Assembly: GCA_036346395.1 (NCBI GenBank)
Contig: CM070599.1
Coordinates: 11,461,232-11,525,231, forward strand
Direction: 5' to 3'
DNA length: 64,000 nt
DNA from: Hsuehochloa calcarea
Taxonomy: Eukaryota > Streptophyta > Magnoliopsida > Poales > Poaceae
The notes under the pieces are model-generated. The model did no database searches, was not told where the DNA came from, and saw only the letters and a list, made by a program, of their open reading frames with translations. Within the stretch, counting starts at the first letter, position 1. Each line of letters begins with the position of its first letter. Shown here in pieces: positions 41,979 through 55,826 of this stretch. The position numbers and the translations under genes are program-made.

Positions 41979-43736
41979 ATCTACCCCTTGATGAGTATAT
42001 TGACAATCACCGAAAAAGCATAAGATGAGTTTGAGTTTAAAGTCAACCACGGTCTAAACAAGTAGTATAGAAGCTCAAGACCATGTTGACACAAGAGAAA
42101 GACTTGAGATGAGATGAAAGTGCAATTTTCGCAAAAACTCAAAGCTTTTCTCCAGAAGGATTTTTCTCTCCAAAATTCTCCCCCTTTGGCAATAAAATCA
42201 TCAAGATGTAGAAAAGGGAGGAAAAGACTATATGATGTTCATTTTAAGCATTAGGAGCCATGTAGATTATCCAAAATGACTATTGGAGTATTACACCAAG
42301 CCATAACACAGAAGAATGCTATCAAGATCATGACAATTGATGTATAGAAAAGCTAAGACAAACAATCCATAATCTGATTAATGATCCAATTCTTTAGCAA
42401 GTCAAATAAATCAAGATTGAAGTTTAGCTAAAGGTATCCAAGGATGATACAAGCCATGTCAAATAATCTAAGTTGAACCAAGAAGACTCATATTGAAGAG
42501 TTTAGAGTGCTACCAGTTGAAGAAAGACTCATTTTATCCAGAACTTGGTCTTTTTAATGATAAGCAATTTTAGCACATTTTCTTTTTCTGAAAGCTCTTT
42601 ATGGTTTTATCTCAGTAAAGCAAGCTCTGGACTAGGTGCCATCCACAACTGCCTCCTAAGCTTCAACCTTTTTTTCAAATTTTAACCATGTGCTAGATCC
42701 CAAGCCTTATGCGACCACTCCAAGCAACAGACTTAAGGAGGTGATCTTAGGTCATCCAAGGCTCCCCCTGAGTTCATGCCTAGTGCAATGGCAAGCAGTC
42801 TCATGAGAAAGATTTAGTGAGATCAGTTTTTTCGCACACAAGAGATCATTTTTGCTTTTGAAGTTTTTAGACCAACGATTAAAGACAAGTCATGTTTCTT
42901 AACAAACTGACATAGCTTACTCAAACGCTCAAAAGAGATTCAAGACTCAACTCAGCCTACTTGACATGGCGAGAATCATAAAAGGATAGCTTCAACCAGA
43001 CTAGTCTCAAGAGCTATCAAGACAAGATTTTAATTCAAGTTTAGCATTTTTTTTAATCACCTTAGCATGGCAAAGACTAAACTACACATAAAAAGTAATG
43101 ATAGATCTAGCAGATTAGCATAAATCATGGCAAGATGTAAAACAGTGAAAACAGATCATAAGGGATAATAAACAAGGCTCCATTTGATTATAATGTAATG
43201 CAGGATGAAATGCACGAAAATCCAGATCCCCTTCAGAATGAAACGCAACTTTTAATTCAGATTGAGTTAAGACAAATTTAAGAACTGGAATAACCAAGAT
43301 GAACTCCCCCTGAACCAAAGGAACAAAAACGAGAATCTGATAAGAGAAACAGAAAAGGCAGTCCTTTAGAGCATAGAAAAGATATAGAGAAAACTATCGC
43401 TCAGACAGATCCTTATCTACCTCATATGATGCTAGGACTATCAGCTGATCAACTCACACACTAAGGAGCAAACACTGTCCATGTCTACCCAAGGGTGGCC
43501 CGACCCTTGGTAGAACCTATAAGATGTGAGTAAGCTCTACTTAGAGAGAGAAGAGACAGCTAATAAGCAGCATCCTAGAAGCACAAGATAAGAATTAGCA
43601 GTCAAAACAACTTGGCAAGAGAACCACTCTAACCTATGCTGGAAGGACTTAGACCCAAAACATTAAAAAGAAATGAAACCAGAAAAGAGAAAGAGCATAA
43701 GTAAAATATAATACAGTAGTAGAACATAGCTCCCCC
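41979..43736 (-). other. Element F non-coding 3' region
   Basis: About 1.76 kb without a credible gene. On the minus strand the block TGGATGGCACCTAGTCC (near 42630-42655) matches the repeated block of D, E and G, so this region is related to theirs although the LTRs differ. Confidence 0.65.
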
Positions 43737-44898
43737 TCACAACAGTCCGTAAGGACAAACAACCCCAAGCTCTCCCCGCAGAGCTGAAAACCGAGAGCTG
43801 TCTAGAGGCTTGGTGAAGATATCAGCCAACTGGTGCTCACTCTCCACAAACTGGAGCACAATGTCACCCTTCTCTACATGGTCTCGAAGAAAGTGATATC
43901 TGATATCAATATGCTTGGTCCGAGAATGTTGCACTGAGTTCTTGGCAATGCAAATCGCTGACGTGTTATCACAAAAGAGTGGAACACAGTCGATTACTAA
44001 CCCAAAGTCCTGCAGGGTCGAGACCATCCAAAGCACTTGGCTACAACAATCGGCCGCAAACAACGTGCTCGGCCTCTGCAGCGGGATCGCGCAACACCGG
44101 ACTGCTTCCTTGACGACCAGGAGAGAAGAGAAGTGTCAATGAATTGGCAAGTGCCAGAGGTGCTCTTCCTATCTATCCTACAGCCATCAAAGTCTGCATC
44201 GGAGAAGGCTCTAAGAGATAGACAAGAAGAGGAAGAGTACCAGATACCATAGTCAATGGTAGCTCAAGGTACGAAGATGCGCTTCACCGCCTGACGGTGA
44301 GATACGCGAGGAGAAGCCTGAAACCGAGCACAAAGACACACAGAGAAGTGTATGTCTGGTCTCGAGGCTGTGAGGTACAAGAGAGAGCCAATCATGCTCC
44401 TGAACTCCTTTTGGTCAACAGGTTCGCCGTCTTCATCTGGATCCAGAGCAGCTGTAGATGCCATCAGAGTTGATACTGGCTTTCCATCATTCATGTCGAA
44501 GCGCTTCAGGAGGTCTCGAGTGTACTTGCCTTGGTGAAGAAACGTACCTTCCCGAGTCTGTTTGATTTGGAAGCCAAGGAAGAAACTCAACTCGCCCATC
44601 ATACTCATCTCAAATTCCGAGCTCATAACATCGAAAAACTGGTAAACGAGAGTATGTGAGGAGCCGCCAAAGATGATGTCGTCCACATAGATCTGGACAA
44701 GCAGAAGATCAGTGCCAAGACGGCGGATGAACAAGGTCTTGTCTATTTTACCCATTTCAAAACCATGACTCAGCAGATAGGACTTAACCCTTTCATACCA
44801 AGCTCGGGAGCTCGCTTGAGTCCATACAAAGCTTTGGAAAGCTCGTAGACATGGTTAGGGTATTTGGGGTTCTCAAACACGGAGGTCATCTTACATAG
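43737..44898 (-). pseudogene. Element F RT (C-terminal half) and RNase H
   Basis: Minus-strand frames: FENPKYPNHVYELSKALYG (44830-44890), KIDKTLFIRR, the catalytic YVDD at 44678-44689, GELSFFLGFQIKQTREGTF, SRPDIHFSVCLCARFQASPR, then RNase H from about 44260 to the end IRYHFLRDHVEKGDIVLQFV and HQLADIFTKPLDSSRFSALR at 43737. Frameshifts near 44765, 44260 and 44080. The N-terminal half of RT is at 55827 onward, beyond element G. Confidence 0.82.
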
Positions 44899-46667
44899 TG
44901 TTGGACCGTAAAGGCGACTAGAGGGGGTGAATAGAGCACGCTCACTTTTCACAAATTATGAACTCAATACAATTTAACTCCAGAGCTATTAGAAAGCTAT
45001 GAAGATCAATATACCAAGACAAATGGAAGACTAGTATTGAATCCAATTAAACCCCTAAGCAATATAACAAAATCAACTAAGATTACCAAGACTCACAAAG
45101 ACGGGCGGTCCGACCGTTATACTCAACCGGTCGGACCGATTGCGGGCGGTCCGACCGGCGTTAGGCTTGGTGGTCGGACCGCTCAAAATCGGTCGATCGG
45201 TGATGACGGGCGGTCCGACCGCCGACTCGAACCGATCCGCAATAAAGACAATCACCGATGACGGTTGCAATTAGGTGAAACTTTTGATTCTCAACTCCAA
45301 TCTTTATGAAACTTTGCACACACCTTCTATATGCTATTGAGGACCTATTCCAATCGAATATTATGATAATTCTTGGAACGATCTTGAGCAATTGTCAATT
45401 GATTAACGTAAGGTCTAAAACCGCAAGAACGAAAACTTGATCCTAAAGCTTGTTCGTGAGAGATTGATGATCAAGATGATGCTAGATAGATTCACACATA
45501 TCACAGCAAGCTAATTCACGTGAAAGAATCAATCACAAACTCGCGGATCAAAGAAAGCCCTAAAATCACCAAATTGAAAGCAAGAACGAAAAGAGACTTA
45601 TCTCAAGCAAACCTTGCATAGATTGATTTCGTGATTGAAGCCGGATTACATCCACACCATCATGGATCGAGAGACAATCAAGGATCACGAAATTCACCAC
45701 AAACCATCAAGAGCCCTTGCCTCCACCTCAACTCCCCTAAAGACAATTAGGGTTTTGAAACATAAAAAGGCGAGAGAGAGAGGTGCAGCCACCATCTCCT
45801 CCTATTTATAGTGGAGGCCTAAAACTCTTAGGGTTTGACTTAATTGGGCTCCGTTAAGGCCCACTAACAAACGGGTCACATACGCACGCCGCAGCGCCGT
45901 CTTTAACTTTTGACCTAAACCGCTTCACCATGCGCCATGGATTTGCCAATAGGTCACCCTTGTCCATCTTGTGTCACGCTTGAGTCGTTGACTCACCCGC
46001 ATCGCCGATCGCTCGACCTCAACTCTCCAAGTCTAGTCCCGATTCTCCTCGCCGTTGACCGTCGTTGACCACCAAGCTACTTGCACAACCACGCATAAGC
46101 AAACACGATTCGGGAACAAGTTCTTCACAACTTGACCCATGTTAGTCAAAACATGCATCATGCAAATCATATGCCATGAAACCAATGACTTTGACCTAAC
46201 AAATCAACATCGCCACGGTTGGCGGACGTTCAAGTAATTACGGTCCGACCGCCTGTGTTTGCGGTCCGACCGCCCATGGCGGCCGGACCGCTCCACGTGA
46301 GCGGCCGGACCGCCTTAGACTTAGCCGAAAATCAAGCTCCCAAATTCAAACCTTCGAAACTTTAAACCAATAGAACTTTTCACCGAGACTCAAAAATCAT
46401 GAGACCAAGTGCATTGGGATCCCCTTACTTGTCTACAACACCTATTTTTGGCTCACTTCGATTTGAACACTTTTAGTCATCGCCGTCCGATCACCCGATG
46501 GCGGTCCGACCGATATGGGACCGGTCGGACCGCCGGCAAGGACCGGTCGGACCGCCCGAGCAAGAAGTCAGTAACTTTGTCGAAAACGCGTGAAACGACA
46601 AACCGTAAACGCCATTGCCAATTGTCACATCATCCTAAGATCCGAGCATATCCCCATGAAATCCACA
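44899..46667 (-). repeat. Element G 3' LTR
   Basis: TGTTGGACCGTAAAGGCGAC...GAAATCCACA on the plus strand. TATA box (sense) at 45803-45810. Arrays near 45102-45240, 46240-46315 and 46485-46560. The PPT CATCAAGGGAGAT (sense) adjoins at 46668-46680. Confidence 0.92.
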
Positions 46668-48505
46668 ATCTCCCTTGATGAACACATTGGCAATTATCCG
46701 TAAAATGGAAGTAAGAGGTTTGAAAACGAAGTTTACTCGCGGTTTCGCACAAAAGCACAACTTGGTCCATAAGCAAGAAAAAGCAATGAAAATGACCAAG
46801 CCGGCATCGAATAGTATAGGCATGTGAGACAAAGCAAAAATAAGCATAAAACTTTAATTTCGAAAAGGGTCAAAATTCTCACATAAGGTCCATATGAAAG
46901 AACAATTGTTCAATTGACCTATGATCATTGTGAAGATAAAAGAATGCAATTCAAGTTCAGAATATTCAATAAGACAATAAGAATGCAACTCAAGAACTCC
47001 CCTCACTATGATCATCAAATTTCAAATTTTCGCTTCCCTTTGTATAAACTTCTCCCCAATCTTCTCATTAACACATCTTCTCCAAATAAGAGTAGCAAAG
47101 AAATATTACACATCTTCTCCCAAAGAAATATCTTTTCATTTAACACATCTTCTCCCCCTTTGACAATGGATTCATCAAGGAATCACGTCTTCCTCTCATC
47201 CAGGAATAACAAATAGATAATAAAGAAAGAAGCAGAAACAAAAGAAGCATAAAGAGGAATATGCATGAAGTGCAATGGAGTGGCTTCAATTTTTGTATTT
47301 TTCAATTTTTTGATTACAAGAAGCTTTGGAGATTACCCAAAAGAACAATCTAGTATCTCTAATATTGCACAAGCAAAGATATCAAGCCCGACAAATACTA
47401 GCAAGATCATGGTAAGACATATATATCAAAGCTAAGCACAAAGGCTCAAAAGTAAAGCAAGAGATTTGATCAATTTAAGCAACGCTCAAATTCAAAGAAG
47501 TTCATCAATAGGATCCTAAAGTGAAATTGGCCATGTCAAATGTCAAAGTGAGATCAAAATCTAACAAAGACCACATTAAGAGTCAATCAAGTCCCGTATT
47601 GAATCATTTTGCTCAATATTTTGTAAACGCCCATTTGTCAACATTTTTCTCATTTGCATTGAATATTGAAGTTGACTAATGATCTAACTTAGTGACAAGA
47701 TCCTCGGACTAGGAGCCATCCACAAACTCATCCTAAGCTTCACCAAAAGTTGATTAAAGGTATATCTTAGTAAAGAAGATCCCGGACTAGGAGCCATCCA
47801 CAAACTCTTTCTAAGCTTCTACCGGGCGACAAATCTTGAGGTTCATGTCATTTCGACAAGCAAATCCCCATGAGATCGTTCGTTCATCAAACTATCTCCA
47901 AGTTCATGTCATTTGACAAGCGCCTCGTAAGAATAGTTTGGCACAATTTAAGCATAAGACAATCTTGATTTTCATTTTTCACAAGAGCATTTTAGAATCT
48001 CAAGAACACAAAAGCTCAAGTAATGGTCAATTTTAGATCAAAGAGCTAACAAAGCAATTCGACAGGCCAATGTCACAAGAGGAGCACTAATTGCGCAACT
48101 CGCTAAAACATCCACAAATTGCAATTTCTTAGTTTGAGTTGTTTAAAAGTTCTAGCTCATATAGCAAAGACTTAGCTACACATGTAAAAGCATGATAATT
48201 CTAGCAAGTCAAAGAACTAGACATGACATTGAGCAAGAATTGAAATACAAAAGCTCTAAAGGGTAATAGGCAAAGCTTCATCAATTTTTAAAGATAAGCG
48301 AAAAATCTTATATTACAATGCATCTTTTGGATTTTTCATACCACTTGTTGTAACCACTTGTTGTATTTTTCATATGAATGCAATATGACACAATGAGATG
48401 CAATTAAAAGCCTAAAACCTAAAAAGTTCAAAAGATCACTAAGTTCGGAAAAAGAACAATAAAAGATCAAAAGAACAAGGAAAGATAAGAAAAATCAAAC
48501 TCCCC
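46668..48505 (-). other. Element G conserved non-coding 3' region
   Basis: Reverse complement of the D and E 3' regions. GGACTAGGAGCCATCCACAA occurs near 47706 and 47785. Purine-rich PPT-like runs (sense) lie near 47000-47160. Confidence 0.7.
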
Positions 48506-50060
48506 TCAAACCAACCCATAAGGATAAATTACCCCTAACTCGCTTCTTAAAGAGGAAAATCTGGTTTGATCTAAAGGCTTGGTAAGAATATCCGCCAATT
48601 GAGCTTCTGACTCTACGAAGTGCATCACAATATCACCTTTTTCAACATGATCTTTAAGGAAGTGAAAGCGAATGTCTATGTGTTTAGTCCTAGAATGTTG
48701 CAATCGGGTTTTAGCAATATTAATAGCGTAGTGTTATCACGAAAAGAGGAACACTAGCAAAGTTTAACCCATAATCTTTCAAAGTGGACGCTATCCACAA
48801 AATCAGCTCAAAGAATAGCGTGACTACATACTCCGCTTCAAAGATGGATTGTGCAATGTAAGACCGCTTCCTAGAAGACCAAGATACAAGAGAAGTGCCT
48901 AGGAAGTGACAGTGCACGAGGTACTCTTCCTATCTAACCGACACCGCAAAATCGAATCAAAAACCTCTAATGGACAAAGTCAAGAGCAGAATACCAAATG
49001 CCATATAAGAGGGTAGAGTGTAAATACCGAATATGCGCTTAACGGCTTGGCGATGGGAAGTTCTCGAGACGCTCAAATCTTGCACAAAGGCATACCGTGA
49101 AGTGAATGTCCGGTCTCGATGCCGTCAAATCTAAGGAGCCGATCATGTCATGCGGTACTCGCGTTGATCCACGACTTCTCCTTCCTCATCTGGATCCAAC
49201 ACCGTCGAGGTTGCCATGGGAGTGGAAATTGGCTTGCAGTCACCCATGTTGAAGCGTTTGAGAAGATCTTTAGTGTACTTCGTCTGATGGATGAAAGTTC
49301 CTTCCTTGCATTGCTTGATTTGAAGTCCCAAAAGTAATTAAGCTCTCCCATCATACTCATCTCAAATTCCTGGACATAGTGTCGTAAAAGTCGAAACAAG
49401 AGCATTAGAGGAACCACCAAAATAATATCATCCACGTAAATTTGAGCAAGCAGAAGTCATTGTCACGCCTAAGAATAAATAGAGTTTTATCCACTTTACC
49501 CATCTCAAAATTATTTTTAAGCAAGAAGGTCTTAAGTCTATCATACTAGGCTCTAGGGGCTTGTTTAAGACCATACAATGCTTTAGATAGCTTGAAAACA
49601 CGATTTGGATATTTAGGATCCTCAAAACCGGGGTTGCTTAACATACACTTCCTCATCTATGAAACCATTTAAAAGGCACTTTTAACATCCATCCGATATA
49701 ATTTAAAACCTTTTGATGCAAAGAAATGCAAGCGAGAATGCGAATGGCTTCTAGTCTAGCAACAGAGCAAATGTCTCATCAAAATCTAACCCCTCAACTT
49801 GGTCAAACCCCGAGCTACCAATCTGCTTTATTTCTAACCACGTAACCATCCTCACCTTGTTTATTCTTAAACACCCAACGGGTTCCTATAACATTATGAC
49901 CACTAGGAGGTTCTACTAGGTTCCAAACTTTGTTCCTTTCAAAATTCTCTAACTCCTCATGCATGGCATTTACCCAACTAGAATCGGATAAAGCATGTGA
50001 TATATCGGGGTTCAAAAGAAGCAACAAAAGCCGAATGAGAGTAGAGATTTGGATCATTAT
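48506..50060 (-). pseudogene. Element G RT and RNase H
   Basis: From the right: VNAMHEELENFERNKVWNLV (about 49960), GTRWVFKNKQGEDG, KPLEPS in the ALYGLKQAP region, YVDD at 49427-49438, GELNYFWDF, FNMGDCKPISTPMATSTVLD, then RNase H HCHFLGTSLVSWSSRK (48870-48920) and IRFHFLKDHVEKGDIVMHFV to the stop at 48506. Several frameshifts are present, but it is better preserved than in E. Confidence 0.8.
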
Positions 50061-50094
50061 ACCGAGCGAGTGACTCGCTCATGTAGATTACCTA

Positions 50095-51640
50095 TTATCT
50101 GCTCCGAGGATCTTTGTCTCTGAATGCGAAGTGGAGCGCCGGGTGAGATGTCGTTTCTTCGACCTCATGAGTCTCGCGATGATGATGATGCAACAGAGCC
50201 TCAATCAAGGTGAAGTAGACGTAGCGAGTTCTTGTATCAATATGGGAACCTCGGCGAGCAGATGAGGGAATGACATTAGCTTCGTCCTCATCTTCCTCCA
50301 CAAAAATACTCTCACACTTGTAAATCATCTCAGAGCAATTGATCTAGCTCGTGGCTAGTCTCATCAAAAGTGACATTACAAGTCTCTGAATAATGTTAGT
50401 CTCAATATTAAAAACTCGAAAACCCTCGAATGAGCAGGATAACCTGAAATATCCCATCAAAAGTTCTTGATTCAAATTTATCTAAGTTGCCTATCTTAAG
50501 GATAAAACATTTTGATTCAAAAACTCAAAATGCTAAATGAGGGTTTTCTACCAAAACGAAGCTCATAAGGAGTCTTGCCTAAAGAAGGTCTCAAAAGACA
50601 CGATTGGCAATATGGCAAGCGAGAGCAATAGCTTCGCCCAAAATCTCCTCGGTGTGCTATACTCATCTAGCATCGTCCTAGCCATTTCGACCAAGGTCCT
50701 ATTCTTCCTTTCCACCACGCCATTTTGTTGAGGGCGTGTGGAGAGGAGAACTGATGCTCAATACCACGCCAAAGACAAAAGAAGCAAAAGAAGCATTTTT
50801 GAACTCCGTGCCATTATCACTGCGAATCGCTCTCAAAGCACCAGAAGCTCGAAGCCAAACGAAGAACAAGGTCATGAAAATAACCAAAAGCTTCATCTTT
50901 TGAAGTAAGAAAGAACACCCAAGTATATCTAGAAAGATCATCAACTATAACAAGAATATACCATTTTCCACCGATCGACCGGACTCTAGCAGACCAACAA
51001 GATCCATATGAAGCAACCATCCCGTCCGTCCATAACCATAGTCACAGAAGGGTGTGAGGCGGCAACTTGTTTGCCATGCCTACAGTGCGCTATATCTGAC
51101 AAGATCCTTGATGCTTTGAGTTTGGGCAAACCTCTCATGAGATCAAGGTTGCTAACTCGTGTCGATGATCAAAACCAATGTGCCCCAAACGTCGATGCCA
51201 AAGCCGTAAATCAAGAAGATGTAAGCAAACATTTAAGAGATCCAAAGAAGAGATTCGAAAAATCACCTCAAAAATTCTACCAACTCTAGAGATTCCAAAC
51301 ACAAGCTCACCAAGAGAATCAAGCACACGACAAGCATTTTTCTTAAAAGCAGTCTCATAGCCATCATCAAGAAGTCGAGAAATGCGAAAGGAGATTATAC
51401 CTAAGCTTGTCCACAAGAGCGACATCCTTTAGAATGAATTTGTTGTTCACCCTAATTGATCCTGTTCCTTCAATTAAGCCTTGTGTATCATCTCCAAAGG
51501 TGATGAAGTCATCACTGTTGCTCGCGTGAAAGAGGTGAACCATTTTGAGTTCCGGTCATGTGGCGTGAACATCCGAGTCAACGAACCACGTGTTCTTCCC
51601 TTTCCGCGATAATCCCGAAAATCAAGGAACAAAGAACGAT
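50095..51640 (-). pseudogene. Element G protease and integrase
   Basis: The protease motif TWFVDS lies near 51575-51600, with the following GCSRHMT damaged. GAG-pre-integrase RRLGHIGFDH lies near 51165-51200. Integrase core motifs are KWYILVIVDDLSRYTWVFFL (50920-50985) and DNGTEFKNASF (50790-50825); the ERKN region is near 50705. Downstream is an acidic linker before RT. Frames are interrupted at least five times. Confidence 0.75.
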
Positions 51641-51645
51641 GTGTC

Positions 51646-53993
51646 TCAATACGGGATTAGATAAACAAGATTTAGGAATCGATCTCGAGACACACGTCTG
51701 CAAGGAGTATACAAACCGTAAGTACTATCCTTGATTTCATTTAACATTCGGTTATGAGCAATGTTTAAATTAAAATGAGACTTGAATCGTCCATGGGCGG
51801 CCGACCGCTTTGTCTTTGGGCGGTCGACCGGTGACCAAACCGGTCGACCGGTGACCACCAATGGTCGACCGCCATCGATACACATTAGAATTAGGATGTC
51901 TAGAAACATAATGATTTGCATGAGATAAAAATCCTAATCCGTGTTTATTCTTTTCGGTGTTACCATGTCTCATAGAAGCTCTAGGTTGCATGAATGAAAT
52001 TCTATCAAAAATTTTCCTATCATTTTTCAACCTACGCCAACAATATTCAATCAAATGTCCACCTTTTTGCAATAAGTGCAATGGTACTTGGTACCACTAG
52101 AAGAAGCACCATTTGAATTAATACAAGGTTGGGCAAAACCCGCAGATTTAAAAGATGTTTTTGCAGGGTTGGGTTTTGAATTCAATTAAACCTTTTCCAA
52201 GACTTGAATGACTTTTGGGTTTGAATTGTCTTGAAAAGAATTGAATCCTAAACCTTGCTTCTTATAAGGAGTTTTAGACTTGTCAAGAATCATGTTTAAT
52301 TGTTTCTTACCTTTAGAAAATTTTTCTAATGTATCATGAAGGTAAGCATTTTCTTTTCTCAAGTTAACACAAGAATCACAAGTTTTATCCATAGATTTTT
52401 CCTTATACAAAGCAATTTCAAGTTTAAGAGTGGAACATGAAGCACAAGTAGTATTTTCAATATTGTCCTTAAGCTTTGCATATTTGACTCTAGCAGCTTC
52501 TAAGATATCTTTGATTTCACGTTCTTTTCTAAGCATGAAGTGCAAGGGCTAGAATCAAAACATCAAAAGCAATCAATTTACTAGATTCTAAACATTTTTC
52601 ACAAGGAGCACTTTTAATTTCATTTAGTTCAGATTTAGCATTCTCAAGTTGTTGTACACAAATATTATGAGCAGATTGTAACTTGGTAATTTCAGAATGC
52701 ATAGCATGACAAGATAAACATTCATCAGGTTCAAGAGTCTTAGCAGTTTTAAGCTCTACTTTCAATTTGTTAATCTTTGACTCTAATTTCTTTTTTTTTG
52801 TCATAACAAATTCTAGCGCTTCATCTTGACTAAGCAATTGCTCAACTATAGAATCATATTTAGCAGAAAGCTCATCATAAGAAAAAGATACCTCATTATC
52901 ATCAATGTCGTCCGTGTCAACCATGAAGCACATGCCGGTGAAGTCTTTGGCCTTCCTTTCTTTTTACCTTGAGGATCTCCTCCTCCTTGTCCTCCTCACT
53001 CCGGTATCCACATCGCTCAAGGATTGATCCTCAAAAGCGGCAAGGACCCGGTGAGCACCTTCACAAGCTTATTTGCCTCATACCTTGATTTGTTGAAAGG
53101 AGGCTTCTTCCAAGTCGGCTTTCCTTCCTTATGATTGCTCTTACCTTTCACTTGGGGCAATTTGCGGATATGATTGAGCTCACCACATTCATAGCATGTT
53201 ACCTGACCACCTCTCTTTTGTTTCTCACATTATTGTAGGCCCGTGTGAATTTCTTAGCTAGAAGAGCTAACTCTGCTTCAGAATACTTTCAAGCTCCTCT
53301 TCATGAATAGCGATAAACAAGCAAATGAAAATCCGTAAGAAGATTCACAAGAGTCATCAAAAGCCTTTTGAGAGGATCGCTACCAAAGCTAAATTATCTT
53401 TCTTAGGATGATCAACTCTTTTAATTTCATGAGTCTTGAGTTTACTATAAAGCAATTCTAAAGTAAGACTTGAAAGATCAACATTTTCTTCTATAGCAAG
53501 AGCTTTCATCTCCCACTCCTTGGTGTTGATTGCGACCAAGAGATGGGTGGCATTTTCAGATTGAGAATATTCAATATCAACGACTTTCATTTGATTAATT
53601 ACTTTATTAAAGCGATGAAAATGTCATCGATGCTCTCTCCAGACGCATCTCGAATTTATTGTACTCACGCTTGTAAATGCTTTGGCGCACCTTTTTGATT
53701 TGGGACGAACCTCATGATATGTTTGAGAGTGTTCCAAATTTCATGCGCAGATTGAAAGATTGCAAATTCTATCATATTCTTGTCTACCAAGTGCACCATA
53801 TAAAAGATTCTTAGCCTTATTGTTGTTAGCCAAAAGAATTGCGTAGCGGTGTAGCAATTTCAGAATAACCAATGGCTCTAACAACATCCCAAATAGCTTG
53901 TCCTCGCTCTCAAGAAAGACGCAGCATACGATTCTTCCAATAGGCATAGTCGTGCCCATCGAAGATATGCGGTTTAGTAGAAAACTTATCCAT
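51646..53993 (-). pseudogene. Element G gag
   Basis: ATG at 53991-53993 opens MDKFSTKPHIFDGHDYAYWK. Pieces in order: LLYSKLKTHEIKRVDHPKK (near 53420), the first zinc-knuckle region near 53180-53220, a coiled-coil part with CxxC pairs (CLSCH, CEKCL, CASC, CDSC; 52380-52740), and a second knuckle region with HLIEYCWRRLKNDRK (52020-52060). The CTYCK half falls in another frame. Frameshifts separate each block. Confidence 0.8.
51793..51873 (-). repeat. Symmetric-motif array inside the gag region of element G
   Basis: Four units (GCGGCCGACCGC, GGCGGTCGACCGG, ACCGGTCGACCGG, TGGTCGACCGCC) lie after the second zinc knuckle, at the position equivalent to 35330-35398 in D. Confidence 0.8.
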
Positions 53994-54038
53994 CGCCAAA
54001 GTTCGGTGACCGGTTAAGATCAAGATTGAACTAACAGG

Positions 54039-54050
54039 GCTCGATACCAC
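54039..54050 (-). other. Element G primer-binding site
   Basis: The minus strand reads TGGTATCGAGCC directly inside the 5' LTR. As in B and E, one A is missing compared with the tRNA complement, while D and H keep TGGTATCAGAGC. Confidence 0.8.
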
Positions 54051-54051
54051 T

Positions 54052-55821
54052 TGTTGGACCGTAAAGGCGACTAGAGGGGGTGAATAGGAGCACGCCACTT
54101 TTTCACAAATTATGAACTCAATACAATTTAACTCCAAGAGCTATTAGAAAGCTATGAAGATCAATATACCAAGACAAATGGAAGACTAGTATTGAATCCA
54201 ATTAAACCCCTAAGCAATATAACAAAATCAACTAAGATTACCAAGACTCACAAGACGCGGGTCGACCGTTATACTCAACCGGTCGGACCGATTGTCGGCG
54301 GTCGACCGGCGTTATCTCAAGGGTCGGACCGCTCAAAATCGGTCGACCGGTGATGACGGGCGGTCCGACCGGCCGACTCGAACCGATCGCAATAGAAAAA
54401 TCACCGATGACGGTTGCAATTAGGTGAAACTTTGATTCTCAACTCCAATCTTTATGAAACTTTGCACACACCTTCTATATGCTATTGAGGACCTATTCCA
54501 ATCGAATATTATGATAATTCTTGGAACGATCTTGAGCAATTGTCAATTGATTAACGAAGGTCTAAAACCGCAAGAACGAAAACTTGATCCTAAAGCTTGT
54601 TCGTGAGAGATTGATGATCAAGATGATGCTAGATAGATTCACACATATCACAGCAAGCTAATTCACGTGAAAGAATCAATCACAAACTCGCGGATCAAAG
54701 AAAGCCCTAAAATCACCAAATTGAAAGCAAGAACGAAAAGAGACTTATCTCAAGCAAACCTTGCATAGATTGATTTCGTGATTGAAGTGGATTACATCCA
54801 CACCATCATGGATCGAGAGACAATCAAGGATCACGAAATTCACCACAAACCATCAAGAGCCCTAGCCTCCACCTCAACTCCCTAAAGACAATTAGGGTTT
54901 TGAAACATAAAAGGCGAGAGAGAGAGGTGCAGCCACCATCTCCTCCTATTTATAGTGGAGGCCTAAAACTCTTAGGGTTTGACTTAATTGGGCTCCGTTA
55001 AGGCCCACTAACAAGCGGGTCACATCGCACGCGCCGCAGCGCCGTCTTTAACTTTGACCTAAACCGCTTCACCATGCGTCATGGATTTGCCAATAGGTCA
55101 CCCTTGTCCATCTTGTGTCACGCTTGAGTCGTTGACCTCACCCGCATCGCCGATCGCTCGACCTCAACTCTCCAAGTCTAGTCCCGATTCTCCTCGCCGT
55201 TGACCGTCGTTGACCACCAAGCTACCCGCACAACCACGCATACAAGCAAACACGATTCGGAACAAGTTCTTCACAACTTGACCCATGTTAGTCAAAACAT
55301 GCATCATGCAAATCATATGCCATGAAACCAATGACTTTGACCTAACAAATCAACATCGCCACGGTTGGCCGACGTTCAAGTAATTACGGTCCGACCGCTC
55401 CAGTGAGCGGTCGGACCGCCCATGGCGGTCGGACCGCTCCACAATGAGCGGCCGGACCGCCTTAGGACTTAGCCAAATTCAAGCTCCCAAATTCAAACCT
55501 TCGGAAACTTTAAACCAATAGAACTTTTCACCGGAGACTCCAAAATCATGAGACCAAGTGCATTGGGATCCCCTTACTTGTCTACAACACCTATTTTTGG
55601 CTCACTCGATTTGAACACTTTTGGTCATCGCCGTCCGATCGCCCAGATGGCGGTCCGACCGATATGGGACCTGGTCGGACCGCCGTCTGCAAGGACCGTC
55701 GGACCGCCCCGAGCAAGAAGTCCGTAACTTTATCGAAAACGCGTGAAACGACAAACCGTAAACGCCATTGTCAATTGTCACATCATCCTAAGATCTGGAG
55801 CATATCCCCAAGAAATCCACA
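54052..55821 (-). repeat. Element G 5' LTR
   Basis: Partner of 44899-46667, only one base different in length. TATA box (sense) at 54947-54954. Arrays near 54258-54395, 55385-55465 and 55630-55715. Confidence 0.92.
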
Positions 55822-55826
55822 CATAG

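Larger units (their letters stand above)
44899..55821 (-). mobile_element. Element G: full-length SIRE-lineage copia element nested in F
   Basis: LTRs 44899-46667 and 54052-55821, CATAG at 44894-44898 and 55822-55826. Internal order on the minus strand from the right: PBS, gag, protease, integrase, RT, RNase H, non-coding 3' region, PPT. It is closest to D in LTR sequence (TGTGGATTTC start). Insertion interrupts the F reverse transcriptase. Confidence 0.92.
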